A stretch of DNA of 64,000 bases, from the NCBI GenBank assembly GCA_028095005.1, contig CM051460.1, positions 82,539,676 to 82,603,675 on the forward strand, written 5' to 3'. The notes under the pieces were generated by a model. It saw only the letters and a list, made by a program, of their open reading frames with translations. It ran no database searches and was not told the DNA's origin. Each line of letters opens with the position of its first letter. The first letter of the stretch is position 1. Source of the DNA: Rhynchospora pubera (Eukaryota; Streptophyta; Magnoliopsida; Poales; Cyperaceae). Positions 36,870 to 47,665 of the stretch are shown piece after piece. The position numbers and the translations under genes were made by a program.

Positions 36870-38572
36870 ATGGAAAACCTTGATCCCATCAGAGTTGATG
36901 AAGACGACATCACTGCTCCGGCCAGTGCAGAGATCACCAAATCCATTGTCATCCAAACCATGGAAGGTGTAACTTTGCTTGATGTCATGATAGAGATGAG
37001 AAGACGCCTCCCTGCAGGACAACACAGAGTGACAACACTCCTAGAAAACCGATTTCTCATCATCGGCCCCTCTGAGCAATGGCGCGATGAGATGTTTAGA
37101 AAAGGCACTATTGAAATCACATATGGAAACAACATGAGGCGGCCATTTCTCATCCTCATTGATCCTCCAAGGGAACTAGACCCCAGAGCAGATAGTGTGA
37201 GGCTATGGGTAAGAATTGCTGATCTTCCATTTGGATGGTGCTCATGGTATGGAGCAAACATCTTTTTCCCTTTTGGTACAGTTTTACATGCTGATGCACC
37301 AACATACATGGGTATAGATGCCAGATTTGCTAGAGTAGAAGTATTGGTTGAACATAGGGATAGAATACCAGCCTCTCGTGCATTTGAATTACACAGAAGA
37401 AATGGAAAAATTGACCTACTTCGTGTTCAGTACGTAGTTGAGGAACCACAAATCAGAAACCCACGTCATGAATACATCAAAGCTTTGCCTAGGATTGAAT
37501 GGTCCCCTGCTGATGAGGCAAGACTGCAAAGTATCAATCCACCTGATAGGGTTGATTCTGGCAGTACTACAACCATGCGACAGAGCAAGAGAAAAGCAAA
37601 GAAAAATGCTGCAAAAACCACAACCCCCAATAATACTCAAGCAAAAAAAAGGAAGATAGATGAGGTCATCCCCTCAATGATTACTAGATCACAAACCAAG
37701 GGAGGAAGCAGAACTAAGGAGACAGGAGTTCTCATTGGAGACACCAGGATAATCAAACCTACAAGCTCTACTTCTAAAGAAAAATGAGTACAAGAAGATC
37801 TTGAGGCACAGTTCAGGAAGGAGATGAAACATGCTAGGAAAGAGAGCCACAGAGCTCAACATGAGGGCCCAGGGCACACCAGTGGGCCCAGTGTACCCCC
37901 TGGGTTCAACCTAAGCTCTCAGGAGACTGATACTGATGAGGATGAAAAAACTGACACAGAGAGTGACAATACAACTCCTACTGAGGACCAATCAGTCGAT
38001 GAACTCATGAAGACACCCTCAGAGGAGCCCAGCAAGATGTCATTCTCCACAGAAGGTAACTCTACATTTCTTTCTAGTAACAATATGTGCAGAAGTCCTA
38101 AATAGCTTAGAGAATAGCTTCTTTCTAGACAATATGTTCAAAAGCCCTAAATAACTTCTATAGTTTAAATCCTACATAAATCCTAGTTTAGAGAATACAT
38201 AAATCCTAGTTTAGAGAATACATAAATCCTAGTTTAGAGAATAGCTCTACATAAATCCTAGTTTAGAGAATAGCTTCTTTCTAGACAATATGTTCAAAAG
38301 CCCTAAATAACTTCTATAGTTTAAATCCTACATAAATCCTAGTTTAGAGAATACATAAATCCTAGTTTAGAGAATACATAAATCCTAGTTTAGAGAATAG
38401 TTCTACATAAATCCTAGTTTAGAGAATAGCTCTACATAAATATACATTTAACTTTTTCAATAATTGCACTGACTTGAAAACAGACATGGAAAAAACCTTC
38501 ATGGATTTGGCAAAGAAGCAGGAAGCAGCAAAGAAGAGCAATGGCTCCACTGATGACACATCCTCTACCTAG
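36870..38572 (+). CDS. Element B protein A: DUF4283-like core with basic nuclear-signal tail
   Basis: No function is established. The frame from 36870 runs to TGA at 37785-37787 (305 residues). The same frame continues cleanly after this single stop (VQEDLEAQFRKEMKHARKES) to 38055, where AAG|GTAACT is a good donor. The acceptor at 38481-38483 (CAG) joins a 28-codon last exon ending TAG at 38570-38572. The core (about residues 50-200) has LWVRIADLPFGWCS and FARVEVLVEHRDRIP, the layout of DUF4283-like, RRM-fold gag-type proteins. Next comes a basic stretch with KRKAKK and KKRKIDE, which looks like a bipartite nuclear signal, then an acidic Ser/Thr-rich tail. The internal TGA is either a disabling mutation or a read-through or short-isoform switch; the clean frame beyond it argues that the stop is recent. 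Confidence 0.65.
38056..38483 (+). repeat. Tandem repeats in the intron of gene A
   Basis: TACATAAATCCTAGTTTAGA recurs at least nine times. A longer ~160-bp unit (AATAGCTTCTTTCTAGACAA ...) is present twice. The repeats lie inside the predicted intron and have no effect on the reading frame. Confidence 0.8.
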
Positions 38573-39409
38573 ATGCTGCCTTTTTTTTTTTACTTCTCAG
38601 TTATTTATTGTTGTATTGTACTGTTAATGGCAAGAATTGTGTGATGTTTAGATGTATGTTTGTGATGTTTAGATACAGAATCAAGCTTGAAACAATATAA
38701 ATTGCTCTTTAGTAGAAAGGTTTCTATTGACATTTGACATTTGTGGCCAACAGGCAATTTGATTCATGCGCATACCAGAGGTCAATAATACATATGCAAG
38801 GAGAAATTCAAAACTTAACACACAAAATTTCTTCATGTACACCTCTGGTATGCAATTGGCAGACACTATTGACCATAGCATTGTTTGTCAGCCTATGTAA
38901 ATTGCATTGTTTGTCAACCGTAATTCAGCTCAATTATTAAGCTCAATTATTTGTCAATTACAACTTAAAAGCAAAAGGAAAAAAAGCAGTTAACCCTAAA
39001 TCGCATATATATGAAAAAAGAGGAGTTTATGAAAGTACCGAAGAAATATAAAATTATCCAGTTTTCGATCGATTCGTTGAATCTGCTCTCCTTCTCCTTG
39101 TCGTTCTTTCGATCGATCCGTTGAATCTGCTCTCCTTCTCGTTCTTTCGATCGATCCGTTGAATCTGCTCTCGTTCTCATGAAAAAACCGAAATAAATAA
39201 GGAAAAAATATGAAAAAATACGATACAATTTTTTTGTTTTTTTACCTCAAATCTGCTCTCCTTTTTGTTCTCTTTTTTTCAGAATTTTTATAAATTTTTT
39301 GCTATTTTTTGGAGTGAAACAGAAGGGATAAGAGAGGTATTTCTTTGAATAAAATGAAAAGAAGAGAGAAAGGAATGCGGCTGGGAAGACTTAACCTAAA
39401 TACATAACC
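38573..39409 (+). other. 3' region of gene A and inter-cassette module
   Basis: It contains a GATGTTTAGAT repeat likely to lie in the 3' UTR, an inverted pair (GCATACCAGAGGT about 38769, ACCTCTGGTATGC about 38840), and three imperfect ~38-44-bp tandem repeats of TCGATCGATCCGTTGAATCT (about 39065-39180). No coding support. Confidence 0.55.
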
Positions 39410-39668
39410 TTTCTGTAACGGTTATTTAAACAAACCGTTACAGAAGACTTATTACAGAAGATTGGCTTCTGTAACGGTTATTAGGTAATAACCGATACAG
39501 ATAATGTTTATAATAAAAAAAATAAAATTATAATATTCTGTAACGGTTATTCCTTAATAACCGTTACAGAAGGTCCTTTTTTTTGTGTTTCGCCTGTTTG
39601 ATTGGCTAGCCCAATTTGCTAGCCGAATTGGTACCAGATTGGTACCCAATTTACATTAAACACATGCA
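39410..39668 (+). promoter_or_regulatory. Internal hairpins plus leader module copy 2
   Basis: CTGTAACGGTTATT-type hairpins (39412-39567) are followed by the leader module (39565-39668), which matches 36538-36640 almost base for base. This places the same upstream block in front of gene B. Confidence 0.75.
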
Positions 39669-40085
39669 GCATATCACACATATATCAAACATATATATAA
39701 TCATGCATATTACACAAACAATAAACAAAGTATTTAGTTTGCCTCACAAGTATCAATCAAATCAGAATCTCAATATCAGAATCGTACAATATCAGAATCT
39801 CAATATCATTAATAGCTTAGATAGAAGTGCTTGGTTTGTCTTAAATTTGGTCAGAACGTACCTGAATCATCAATATCAGAATCTCAATATCAGAACACCT
39901 GAATCAAGTTGTAGTCTTCCGAAGAGGTGCTTGGTTTGTCTTAAATTTGGTCATAATTGTCAGAGAACTTCTTCAATTCTTCCTTTAATCTCTTTGCCTT
40001 CTCCTCTCCCTCCCCCATCTATTAATACTCAATCCCCTCTTGCTGCCTCTTCCACTTCTCCTTCTTTTTAGTTCTTTCTTCAGAT

Positions 40086-41006
40086 ATGGCAAACCTTCAT
40101 GATTGGCAATTTGTGCCTATGAACAGTGCTGCTGAGTTTGAAGATCTCAGACCTGATCATTTAAATGTGTTTTACTCTCCTATACAAGATCTTGACCCTG
40201 AAAATGAAGTTCTGCACAGAGCGGCGATTGTTACATTCCAAGCAGAAGGATTACTTCCGCCTGATCTTGAGCACCGCTTGGGATTCAGACTTGCACGTCA
40301 GTTTGGTTTTGCAGTTCACCAGTATCGTCTCTCTCCAGTGCACCCAACCTCTGGAGATTTTCTTCTGGTTTGCCCAAATCAAGGGGTCAGGAATGAAATC
40401 TGCAGCCTAGGTGTCATTTACCTGCAGAATGTTAGATTGGTTCTAACAAGGTGGACTGAGCGTGCTGGTACAGTTTATGAACCTCCTCTTTATCGTACCA
40501 GAATCAGAATTACTGGTCCCCCTCTTCATCTCTGGAATAGAAGTGCCATTAACATGCTGGTGTCTGGGTTTGGTTATCCAATTTTCACTGCTCCTCACTT
40601 CTCTGATGGGATCTTCCTTCATTTGCGTTTGCTTATTAAAGGAGCTCATCCCTCAGAGATCCCTCATCATTTGGTTATCTCTGCAGACCCTCGAGCTGCC
40701 AGAGCTAGGATACATATTGAAGGTTTTGAACAAGTTGGAGGGCCCACTGAACCACCTTTTGTAGGCCCCGGCAGGCCTTGGGTGCCTCCTCCACCTCCTC
40801 CACCACCTCCTCCACCACCATCGACTGACACCGATTCAACTTCTACTGAGTCAGCTTCTGTTGCTCCTCCTACTGGATCAGCTTCTGGTGTCTCCTTGCC
40901 AGTACATTGTGCTACTGGTGATCCCTTTTTAGCCATTGCCTCTTCAAGTTTTCTGCCTTGGTTCTTTAATGCTATTAATGCCTCCTTTAATGTACAGCAG
41001 TTCTAA
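40086..41006 (+). CDS. Element B protein B: DUF4283-like core, polyproline tail
   Basis: A single intact 306-residue frame starting MANLHDWQFVPMNS. I do not recognise a function. The middle (about residues 75-220) reads GDFLLVCPNQGVRNEICSLG, then LYRTRIRITGPPLHLWN, GFGYP and FLHLRLLIKGAHPSEIP. These elements come in the same order as in protein A (a hydrophobic strand, RNE/RDE, a basic strand, an R-I-x-x-x-P-x-x-x-W segment, FG, then VLV/LLI and IP). The layout is that of DUF4283-like, RRM-fold proteins. A run of 12 prolines (about residue 238) and a Ser/Thr-rich tail follow. There is no zinc knuckle, no obvious nuclear signal and no transposase motif. Proteins A and B are so diverged that homology is inferred from layout and from the duplicated flanks. 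Confidence 0.7.
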   Translation: MANLHDWQFVPMNSAAEFEDLRPDHLNVFYSPIQDLDPENEVLHRAAIVTFQAEGLLPPDLEHRLGFRLARQFGFAVHQYRLSPVHPTSGDFLLVCPNQGVRNEICSLGVIYLQNVRLVLTRWTERAGTVYEPPLYRTRIRITGPPLHLWNRSAINMLVSGFGYPIFTAPHFSDGIFLHLRLLIKGAHPSEIPHHLVISADPRAARARIHIEGFEQVGGPTEPPFVGPGRPWVPPPPPPPPPPPPSTDTDSTSTESASVAPPTGSASGVSLPVHCATGDPFLAIASSSFLPWFFNAINASFNVQQF

Positions 41007-41357
41007 GTGCTTCTTCTCTTTGTCTTAAATTTTTTGTTTAGCTCTGTATGCTTTATGGCTGTAATCCTTAAATTTTCTTCTTGGAATATCAACAAAGAGC
41101 ATTTTTCTTTACTTTGCCTTCACTCTCTTCCTTTTCTCACCTGATCTGTGTATTATTGCTAGCTACTACTTGATGACGTTTACTATATGAACGAAATTGA
41201 TGCCTATATATATTCAAATTATTAACGAAATGCAAAATAATTTAAATAAAGAGGAGTTCATGAAAATATACTTTGAACTTCTGATCCGTTTGAATGTTGA
41301 AAAGTGCGCGCGACTGAGAGTTAGATGAGTGAGGATGATATTTTATTTATACATAAC

Positions 41358-41662
41358 CTTTCTGTAACGGTTATTTCCAAATAACCGTTACAGAATCACT
41401 AAAAAAATAAAAACAAAATTATTTGCCTCTATGTAACGGTTGTTGGATAATAACCGTTACAGAATATAATAAATTTGTAACGGTTATTATCCAACAACCG
41501 TTACAGAAGGTTGATGCATTTTTTTCTCTGACCATGACGGAAATGTTATTACGGTTGTTTCATAATAACCGTTACAGATTTGTGGCGTCTATTTTTCCGC
41601 CTAATGCCTCACTATTCTGTAACGGTTATTTCAATAACCGTTACAGAAGTGCCGTTACAGAA
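41358..41662. repeat. Hairpin array, 3' end of element B
   Basis: Five or so TAACGGTTATT/AATAACCGTTA hairpins with loops of 3-8 nt, in the same family as the 5' array, and ending in AGTGCCGTTACAGAAGGTCC next to the terminal repeat. Confidence 0.88.
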
Positions 41663-41684
41663 GGTCCTTTTTCCCGTAGTGGTA

Positions 41685-42352
41685 GATCTGTTGCTATATA
41701 TTTATAAGAAATATCCTTTGACATACACTTCAGAAAATTAATGTTGTGAAAGGTCTTCGTAGCTAACTCGTTCGACAGAGAAATATTCATGACAATGAAA
41801 AGAGCATGAGAGGTCTTCATCGCCGACTCGTTCGACCAAAATATTGCGCCAAAACTTCAAATGCTGACTATATCTACCTATATATCCGGTAGTGATGTTG
41901 ACCCTCTCTTTATTGATAAATACTCCTATTTTTTTTAAAACTAAAATACCCTCACAATTGAAGCATTAAAGAAATTACCATAACTAATAAAATTTTCCGG
42001 CCGCCATTGAGTATCACCCGTACAAAACAAAAGGAAAAGAAAAAAAAAAGTTCACACACAAACTTTGAGAAGAAAATTTACGTTAGTTCTCTTCATTTTT
42101 CTAAGTTATCACAAGAGGCCGGTATGAAACTTTTTCAATTCTTTTCGTTATGAAAATATATAGATTAGAGAAAACTTTTTAGCGGGTTATAGAATTAGGA
42201 TAATTTAGATTGGTTAAAATCTCATATTTTATTAGAGATCAGTCTCTAGCTAGCGTTGGTTTCAATATAAAAAAGGAACCTTTTACTATAAGCGACACAC
42301 AGAGAGTCAGAGAACAGATGGTTGTTTGTTTTATGCAAGAAATATTAAACAG
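41685..42352. other. Intergenic sequence right of element B
   Basis: An inexact direct repeat of GAGAGGTCTTC.TCG..GACTCGTTCGAC occurs at about 41748 and 41809. No gene recognised. Confidence 0.4.
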
Positions 42353-42509
42353 GGTACGTTTGGATAGGTGTGGGAAGAAGGGAAGAAGGGAAGAAGTGGG
42401 AAGAAGTATTGGGAAGTGTATAATTTTGTGAAAAGTTTGAATTGTTTATAATTTTTTTTCTTCTTCTTCATTCTTCTTCTTTTTTCTTCCAATGATCCAA
42501 ACGCACTCC
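42353..42509. mobile_element. MITE with GGNTGCGTTTGGAT-like ends
   Basis: Ends GGTACGTTTGGAT and GATCCAAACGCACTCC, with CAG on both sides (42350-42352, 42510-42512). It is related in ends and in GGGAAGAAG repeats to the GGCTCCGTTTGG family but shorter and more diverged. Confidence 0.7.
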
Positions 42510-42869
42510 CAGAGAAAAGAAAGTGTTAGATCACTGTTTTTTATTTCAAGATATTTTATGTGATATATAAACTAATGATTTATATATAAGCCCACTGCCA
42601 AGTCATTTTTTCATTTTTGGTTTATTATGATGAGAAGACTAAGTAGTTAGACTAAGTCAACTGATATATAACATTCTTAGCTTTATTGAAGGGATTAGGC
42701 AGGACATGTAAGAGTCTAAGAGAGCGAGGAGTGGAGAGAGAACATGCGCGTCAGAAAATTGATAATTAATACGTGGAGTGTTTTATTAAAAAGGGTATTT
42801 TAGTCACAGAGGAGTGTTTTATTAATAAAGGAGTGTCACTACCCTTTATATCCCCGTGTGCGTGTGTAT

Positions 42870-42878
42870 TATATATAC
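42870..42878 (+). promoter_or_regulatory. TATA box of the receptor-like kinase
   Basis: TATATATAC about 80 bp upstream of the ATG at 42957, in a spacer otherwise lacking features. A second candidate, TTTATATCC, lies at about 42845. Confidence 0.5.
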
Positions 42879-42956
42879 GTCTTCTCACGGCCATTTGCTT
42901 GCGCTTCTTTTTTAAGACTCTCTCATTCATTTTAGCATCTCTTTATCATTTGCGAA

Positions 42957-44352
42957 ATGTCCTCCGATAACACTAACTTCGACACTAATTTCCAAACGGC
43001 TTCAGAAACTTTCAACGCTGGATTGATTGCAGTGATTGGTAAGTAGCTAGGCATCTCCAACTCCATATATGTCAAAATTATCTGCCTTCATCGTTTCATT
43101 AACTGATAATTAGTTATTACTTTTTCTTGTATGTTCTGCAGTGCTTTCTGTTCTAGGCATTATCGCTACAGTAGTTATTGCATTCTTTGTTTACAAATAT
43201 TTAAAGAAGCACGGGTTACCAGCAATCAACATAAGCACATACAACCCGCATACTGTCCCATCGGCATTTACACCGCTCTACACCACAGTAGCCAATTCCC
43301 AGCTACAAATGGCGACAATTGAGAACTTCCTGAATGAAATAGCCAGGGAGAAACCAATTCGGTTTTTCCCAGAGCAGCTGGCTGGTTTTACACAGAACTA
43401 TTCGACCAAACTCGGGTCGGGAGGCTTCGGGGCTGTCTACAAGGGAACATTACCAAATGGTATGCCAGTGGCAGTAAAAGTTCTACACGGAAATTTGGAT
43501 AAGAGAGTGGAGGAACAGTTCATGGCCGAGGTCGGTACCATTGGAAGGACGTACCACATCAATCTTGTTCGGCCCTTTGGCTTTTGCTTTGATACTGTCG
43601 TTCGGGCATTAGTGTATGAGTACATGGAAAATGGTGCACTCGATAATATTTTGTTGAAAACTGATATGGCTGGTGGCAGTGTGAGTTTTACGATTCTGCA
43701 TAAAATTGTGGTTGGTACGGCAAAAGGGATCAGGTACCTCCATGAGGAGTGCCAGCAGAAAATAATTCACTATGACATAAAGCCGGGGAACATACTCCTA
43801 GACGACAAGTTCAATGCTAAAGTTGCCGATTTTGGGTTGGCAAAGCTGCTGAGCAGAGATAATACCCATGTCAGCATGACTGGGATCAGAGGGACACCAG
43901 GCTATGCCGCACCAGAGATGTGGATGGGCACAGGCGTGACCGAAGCATGCGACGTGTATAGTTTTGGGATGTTGCAGTTTGAAATAGTTGGGAGGAGAAG
44001 AAATTATGTGGAAGCAAGCAATGGTGACAGTTCTGACAGCCAGCAGTGGCTGCCAAGAATCGTATGGGAGAGATACAACAGCGGCCAATTAACGGAGTTG
44101 GTAGCAGCCGTACATGGCCTCATGGATGAGGAGGAAAGAGAGAAGGCAGAGAGGATGTGCAAGGTGGCGTTGTGGTGCGTGCAATACCAGGTCGATGTAA
44201 GGCCGCCAATGAGTAAAGTTGTGAAGATGCTCGAAGGGGAGATGAATATCTCACCACCAATGAACCCCTTCCAGCATTTAATGGTACCGATTGCGGACTT
44301 GGGTTTGTGGAGCCAGAGCAGCAGCACCGATTCATCCAGCCCCCTTTATTGA
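42957..44352 (+). CDS. Membrane-anchored non-RD receptor-like kinase without ectodomain
   Basis: Ser/Thr kinase, presumably of the plasma membrane. Two exons: 42957-43038, with donor ATTG|GTAAGT, and 43142-44352, with acceptor CTGCAG. Total 430 residues. About 20 polar residues precede one membrane segment (about 21-46: LIAVIVLSVLGIIATVVIAF). The kinase domain begins near residue 100: glycine loop GSGGFGAVYKG (119-129), Lys140 in VAVKV, HYD catalytic loop IIHYDIKPGNILL (Asp239), DFG at 257-259, GTPGYAAPE. HYD in place of HRD makes it non-RD, typical of the LRK10-like group of defence kinases. Those usually have a long cysteine-rich ectodomain, which is absent here, so it may work as a co-receptor or be an ectodomain-less derivative. 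It is the only plus-strand gene within the chitinase array. No lesion is seen. Confidence 0.88.
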
Positions 44353-44836
44353 ACAATACATATAAGAGAGGAATTTGTACACTTTGTGTTGTTGCTTCCG
44401 TAAACATGTATACTATGAGTATGTTTGCATTAAGGAGCTAGCTAACTGGATAGCTCCTGTCAAAACAAGACTCATGACTCAGAGAACCGTTCCAGTTTCA
44501 AGAACACGGGCATTTATACAATTTCATTCTCTTACGTACGGCTCTAGAAGGAACCAAGATTAGACATTGTATAGAGACAATTCTTTACGTATTGGATGTA
44601 CCTTAGCTTGCGAGATATAGGGATGCATTGTAATAGATCAGACACAGAAATTAAACATATATTGAATTCAACTTAATTTGCTCATTCCATCTCTACCTTC
44701 TTCTCTCTTTACTAGCATATTAGTATTTCCTTATAGTTTGCTTTGGGTTATTGTTTGCTGAAATATATGTGTGAGGAATTTTTGTACCTTGTGCTGTTGC
44801 TGGAGCAAATAATGCTAATCTCCATTCAGACGTAAT
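44353..44836 (+). other. 3' flank of the kinase gene
   Basis: Probable 3' UTR and downstream sequence. No clear poly-A hexamer stands out among several AATAAA-like words. No further gene. Confidence 0.4.
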
Positions 44837-45110
44837 TAGACCTGCCAACGGCACATCGTAAACCGTTATGCCGTTTCATTTTGCTGAAACGGAACGGTAA
44901 ACGGTAGAGATATCTGTTTCGTTTCCTTAACGAAACGGTAAACGGCATATGAAATGAAACGGTTTAACGTGTTTTTATACATGCCATTTAGCGAAATCAT
45001 TTCATTTAATAAGTAGAACAGTAAACGGTAGCGAAATCAATTTTGTTTCGTTAACGACACGGTAAACGAAACACCCCATTCCGTGCCGTTTACCACGTTA
45101 ATCAGGCCTA
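44837..45110. mobile_element. Small hAT element (274 bp)
   Basis: Ends TAGACCTG and CAGGCCTA, flanked by an exact 8-bp duplication GACGTAAT (44829-44836, 45111-45118). The interior repeats ACGGTAAACGG/AACGAAACGG words, similar in style to the hAT at 56180. Confidence 0.85.
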
Positions 45111-45118
45111 GACGTAAT

Positions 45119-46080
45119 GGACAAAAGTAAAGGCGCTGGTCAAATGTTCAAGGATTAACTAGTCAAATGTATTTACACTGATATTGATGTATATATATCT
45201 GATATAACCAATTTTTAGAAACTCGTTTATATATAGACACTTTCTATAATTTCAACGAATAAGAGGCCATGAAACCGATATCTATACACATCAATATTAA
45301 TTGCTATATATATATATATATATTTTAAACCTGACTATTAAACAGAGCGATTTCACAAAGAAACAGAGCTGGCCTAATACTTGCTTCAATATTGGGTGTT
45401 ATTTCCATATAAAACTTGGATAAACAATCCTAAATGAAGTAAGGAAATTGTGCGTCTTTGTTATAAAATAATTCTCCTAAATTGTCTCATCTTATCCTAA
45501 ATTAATAATTATATCTTAGAAAGTATAAAATTAACAAAATATAATTAAGTTTATAAATATGTTGATGGATACATGGATAGTTTGTTAAATTTCATGCGAT
45601 TAATTGAATAGCATTTGATAATTTATCAAATATTTGCATTCTAATTGCTATCTTGTATTATTGAATGAATGATGAAACGTGCCTTAATAATTTTGTAATT
45701 CACACTTTTCATATACACAGTTATATCACTACGTACGTCGTTTTCCTATAACAAAAAATATTGCATTGCACTATATTTTCTGCAAAGCCAATTTTGGAAC
45801 TGAGATAGTAAAAGAATGATGGACATTATTTTCGTTTGCACTGCGTAAAATAATGCGTCAGCTAATTGTTATTGGAGTTTCATGATAATATGTGCCTGAT
45901 GAACATGAAAATGACATGGTATTTATGTCCGGTTAAGTCTAATTATCTTCCTAACTTCTGTTCTTTTCATGTTTATTTTACATCATTTTGTCCATTTTGC
46001 ACGAAAGATCGAGATATTGTTGTTTTGTTGTTTTTGTTGTATTTCAGGTTTGAGGATGCATCCTGACGCAGACTAGGAAA
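45119..46080. repeat. Orphan chitinase-array spacer
   Basis: About 45335-45600 (AAACAGAGCTGGCCTAATAC, TTGGGTGTTATTTCC) matches the region just upstream of chitinase copies 1 and 2, yet no chitinase exon lies on its left. This suggests that a gene copy was deleted here. No coding sequence. Confidence 0.6.
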
Positions 46081-47665
46081 TGATGTGCTACAGAGTTGGC
46101 GATGCACCTGCATTCCAGGGTGCACTGCACCCTATGCACAGATTTGAAAACAGATCCAACTTTTCACATGACAGCTAGCTAAAATCTCTCAAGTTTCGCC
46201 TTTATTCTTGCCTGGCTGAAAGAAGGAAAGACCAGCTCTCTCCCTCCTGTGATTGATGGCAAGAAAATTAATTATTGAGGGGAGAAAAATGAGGAAACCA
46301 GTATAAAAGGAATCTAAGGGGCTGCTGTCTGGAACTCTCTCTCACCCTTCTCAATTCCAGATCTGTTCTTTCTTCCTCTCTCTCTCTGATCGAATTTTGA
46401 CCTAGGGTTTCGGCCCTGGTCTCTCTTAGAACGGCAGCTGCCTCTCTTATGGTGACAGCAAGCAGCAGAAGGCGTGCACACTCGAGCCTAGGGATGAAAG
46501 CCAAGGAGATTGGTTGCATCCTTATCTTTTTCTCTCTTGTGATGCTTGTGTTCAAATTTGTTTTGTTTTATTTTTGTTTCATGAGTAGATAAAATAATTT
46601 TAGGATTATGATGTAGCTCTTACTCTTGCTTGAATTAATGTAGCATTTATTTCAGTTATTATGGGTGGTTGTTGTTAATTATGTCTATTGTGTTGTGCGA
46701 TTTATTTGATCACTTGCACGCTTGTTATAAATTTGATTGAAATTATCGTTGAGTAGTTAGACACAAAGGTATGGTTGATTGTCTTAACTTTCTAGCAATC
46801 TGCTTAGACTATTTATTTATGGTCTAAGTAGACAGATTCAAAGGGAGGTTAAGATAGACTATTACCAAATGGTCCGCTCGAGTTAATGGATTTCTGATTT
46901 AGACAAGTAGACATGCACAAAAGTACTTATAAACCAGTTATTAACACTATTTTTTTATTTCCATTGTATGTGTTTTTATCCAATTCTTGCCCGCTTGAGA
47001 TTTGTTTATAGGAAGTAGTATGAGTAGCTAGACACAAGTGTGTAGCCGATTTTTCTATTTTCCTAGCAATCTGCTTAAACTAGCAAGTTGTTAGTTTAGG
47101 TAGTCAGATTCAAGAGGGAATTAGGATAGGTTATTACTAAACGGTCCGCTTGTATTAATGGATTACAAACTTAAATCAAGTAGTCAGGCACAAAAGGATT
47201 GCACAAAGTACGTGTGATGAGACCCCATACTTTTAAGTAAATTATTGCGTTAACTCAAGTGGAGTATAGTGGCGAAATCATAATCCTAATAAAAAAATAT
47301 AATTGTTTTATGTTAAGAGTGCACTTGCATCGTAGACTGCATTTTATTTTACCAGTAGCATCCTAGCCTGCATCCTTTCTGGAATTGTTCACCTGCATCC
47401 TTGGTCGCACTCAATCCAATACGGCTGCATCCCATACTGCAATGGCATTTGTATTATTTACTTTATTGTTTTGCCCATGTAGTTTAAACACCAATCCAAC
47501 TTTTTGCCAGGTATAGATTACCCAAAGTTGTTAGTCTGGTAATTCTAAACCGCCTCCCTGTGGGATCAACCCCTAAGTACTACGCGGTAGAATAGTGCGC
47601 TTGCATTCCGATCAAATAGGGTTAGGATTTTTATTTAGTCTTGTGTACCCTAAAAGCACACATCA
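46081..47665 (+). mobile_element. Probable solo LTR (1585 bp)
   Basis: Starts TGATGTGC and ends GCACACATCA, so it has TG...CA ends with a 7-bp inverted TGATGTG/CACATCA. A TATA box, GTATAAAAGG (46301-46310), lies a fifth of the way in. Inside, a ~250-bp block (landmarks CTAGCAATCTGCTTA, GGTCCGCT..) is present twice (about 46750-46935 and 47020-47190). The right part contains CCTCCCTGTGGGATCAACCC, a signature familiar from the LTRs of large plant gypsy elements. The flanks GGAAA and GTGCC do not match, so the expected 5-bp duplication is missing. No internal retroelement genes adjoin it. Confidence 0.6.

Larger units (their letters stand above)
35985..41681. mobile_element. CACTA element B: 5.7 kb, two tandem gene cassettes
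   Basis: Ends are CACTACGCGAAATTTTGG at 35985 and, inverted at 41681, CACTACGGGAAAAAGGACC. Both flanks carry GTA (35982-35984, 41682-41684). Hairpin arrays of TAACGGTTATT/AATAACCGTTA fill the 5' end (36006-36540), an internal region (39410-39570) and the 3' end (41358-41662). Two cassettes lie in tandem. Each has the hairpin/leader module, a protein gene and a 3' module with AAAGAGGAGTT(T/C)ATGAAA and ATACATAACCTTTCTGTAAC (about 39020 and 39400; about 41250 and 41350). There is no TnpD-like transposase, so mobility would need help from another copy. Confidence 0.92.

Noticed and set aside
46081..47665. A complete LTR retrotransposon
   Set aside because: Only one LTR-like unit is present, with no PBS, PPT or gag-pol adjoining, and the flanks lack a 5-bp duplication; called a probable solo LTR instead.
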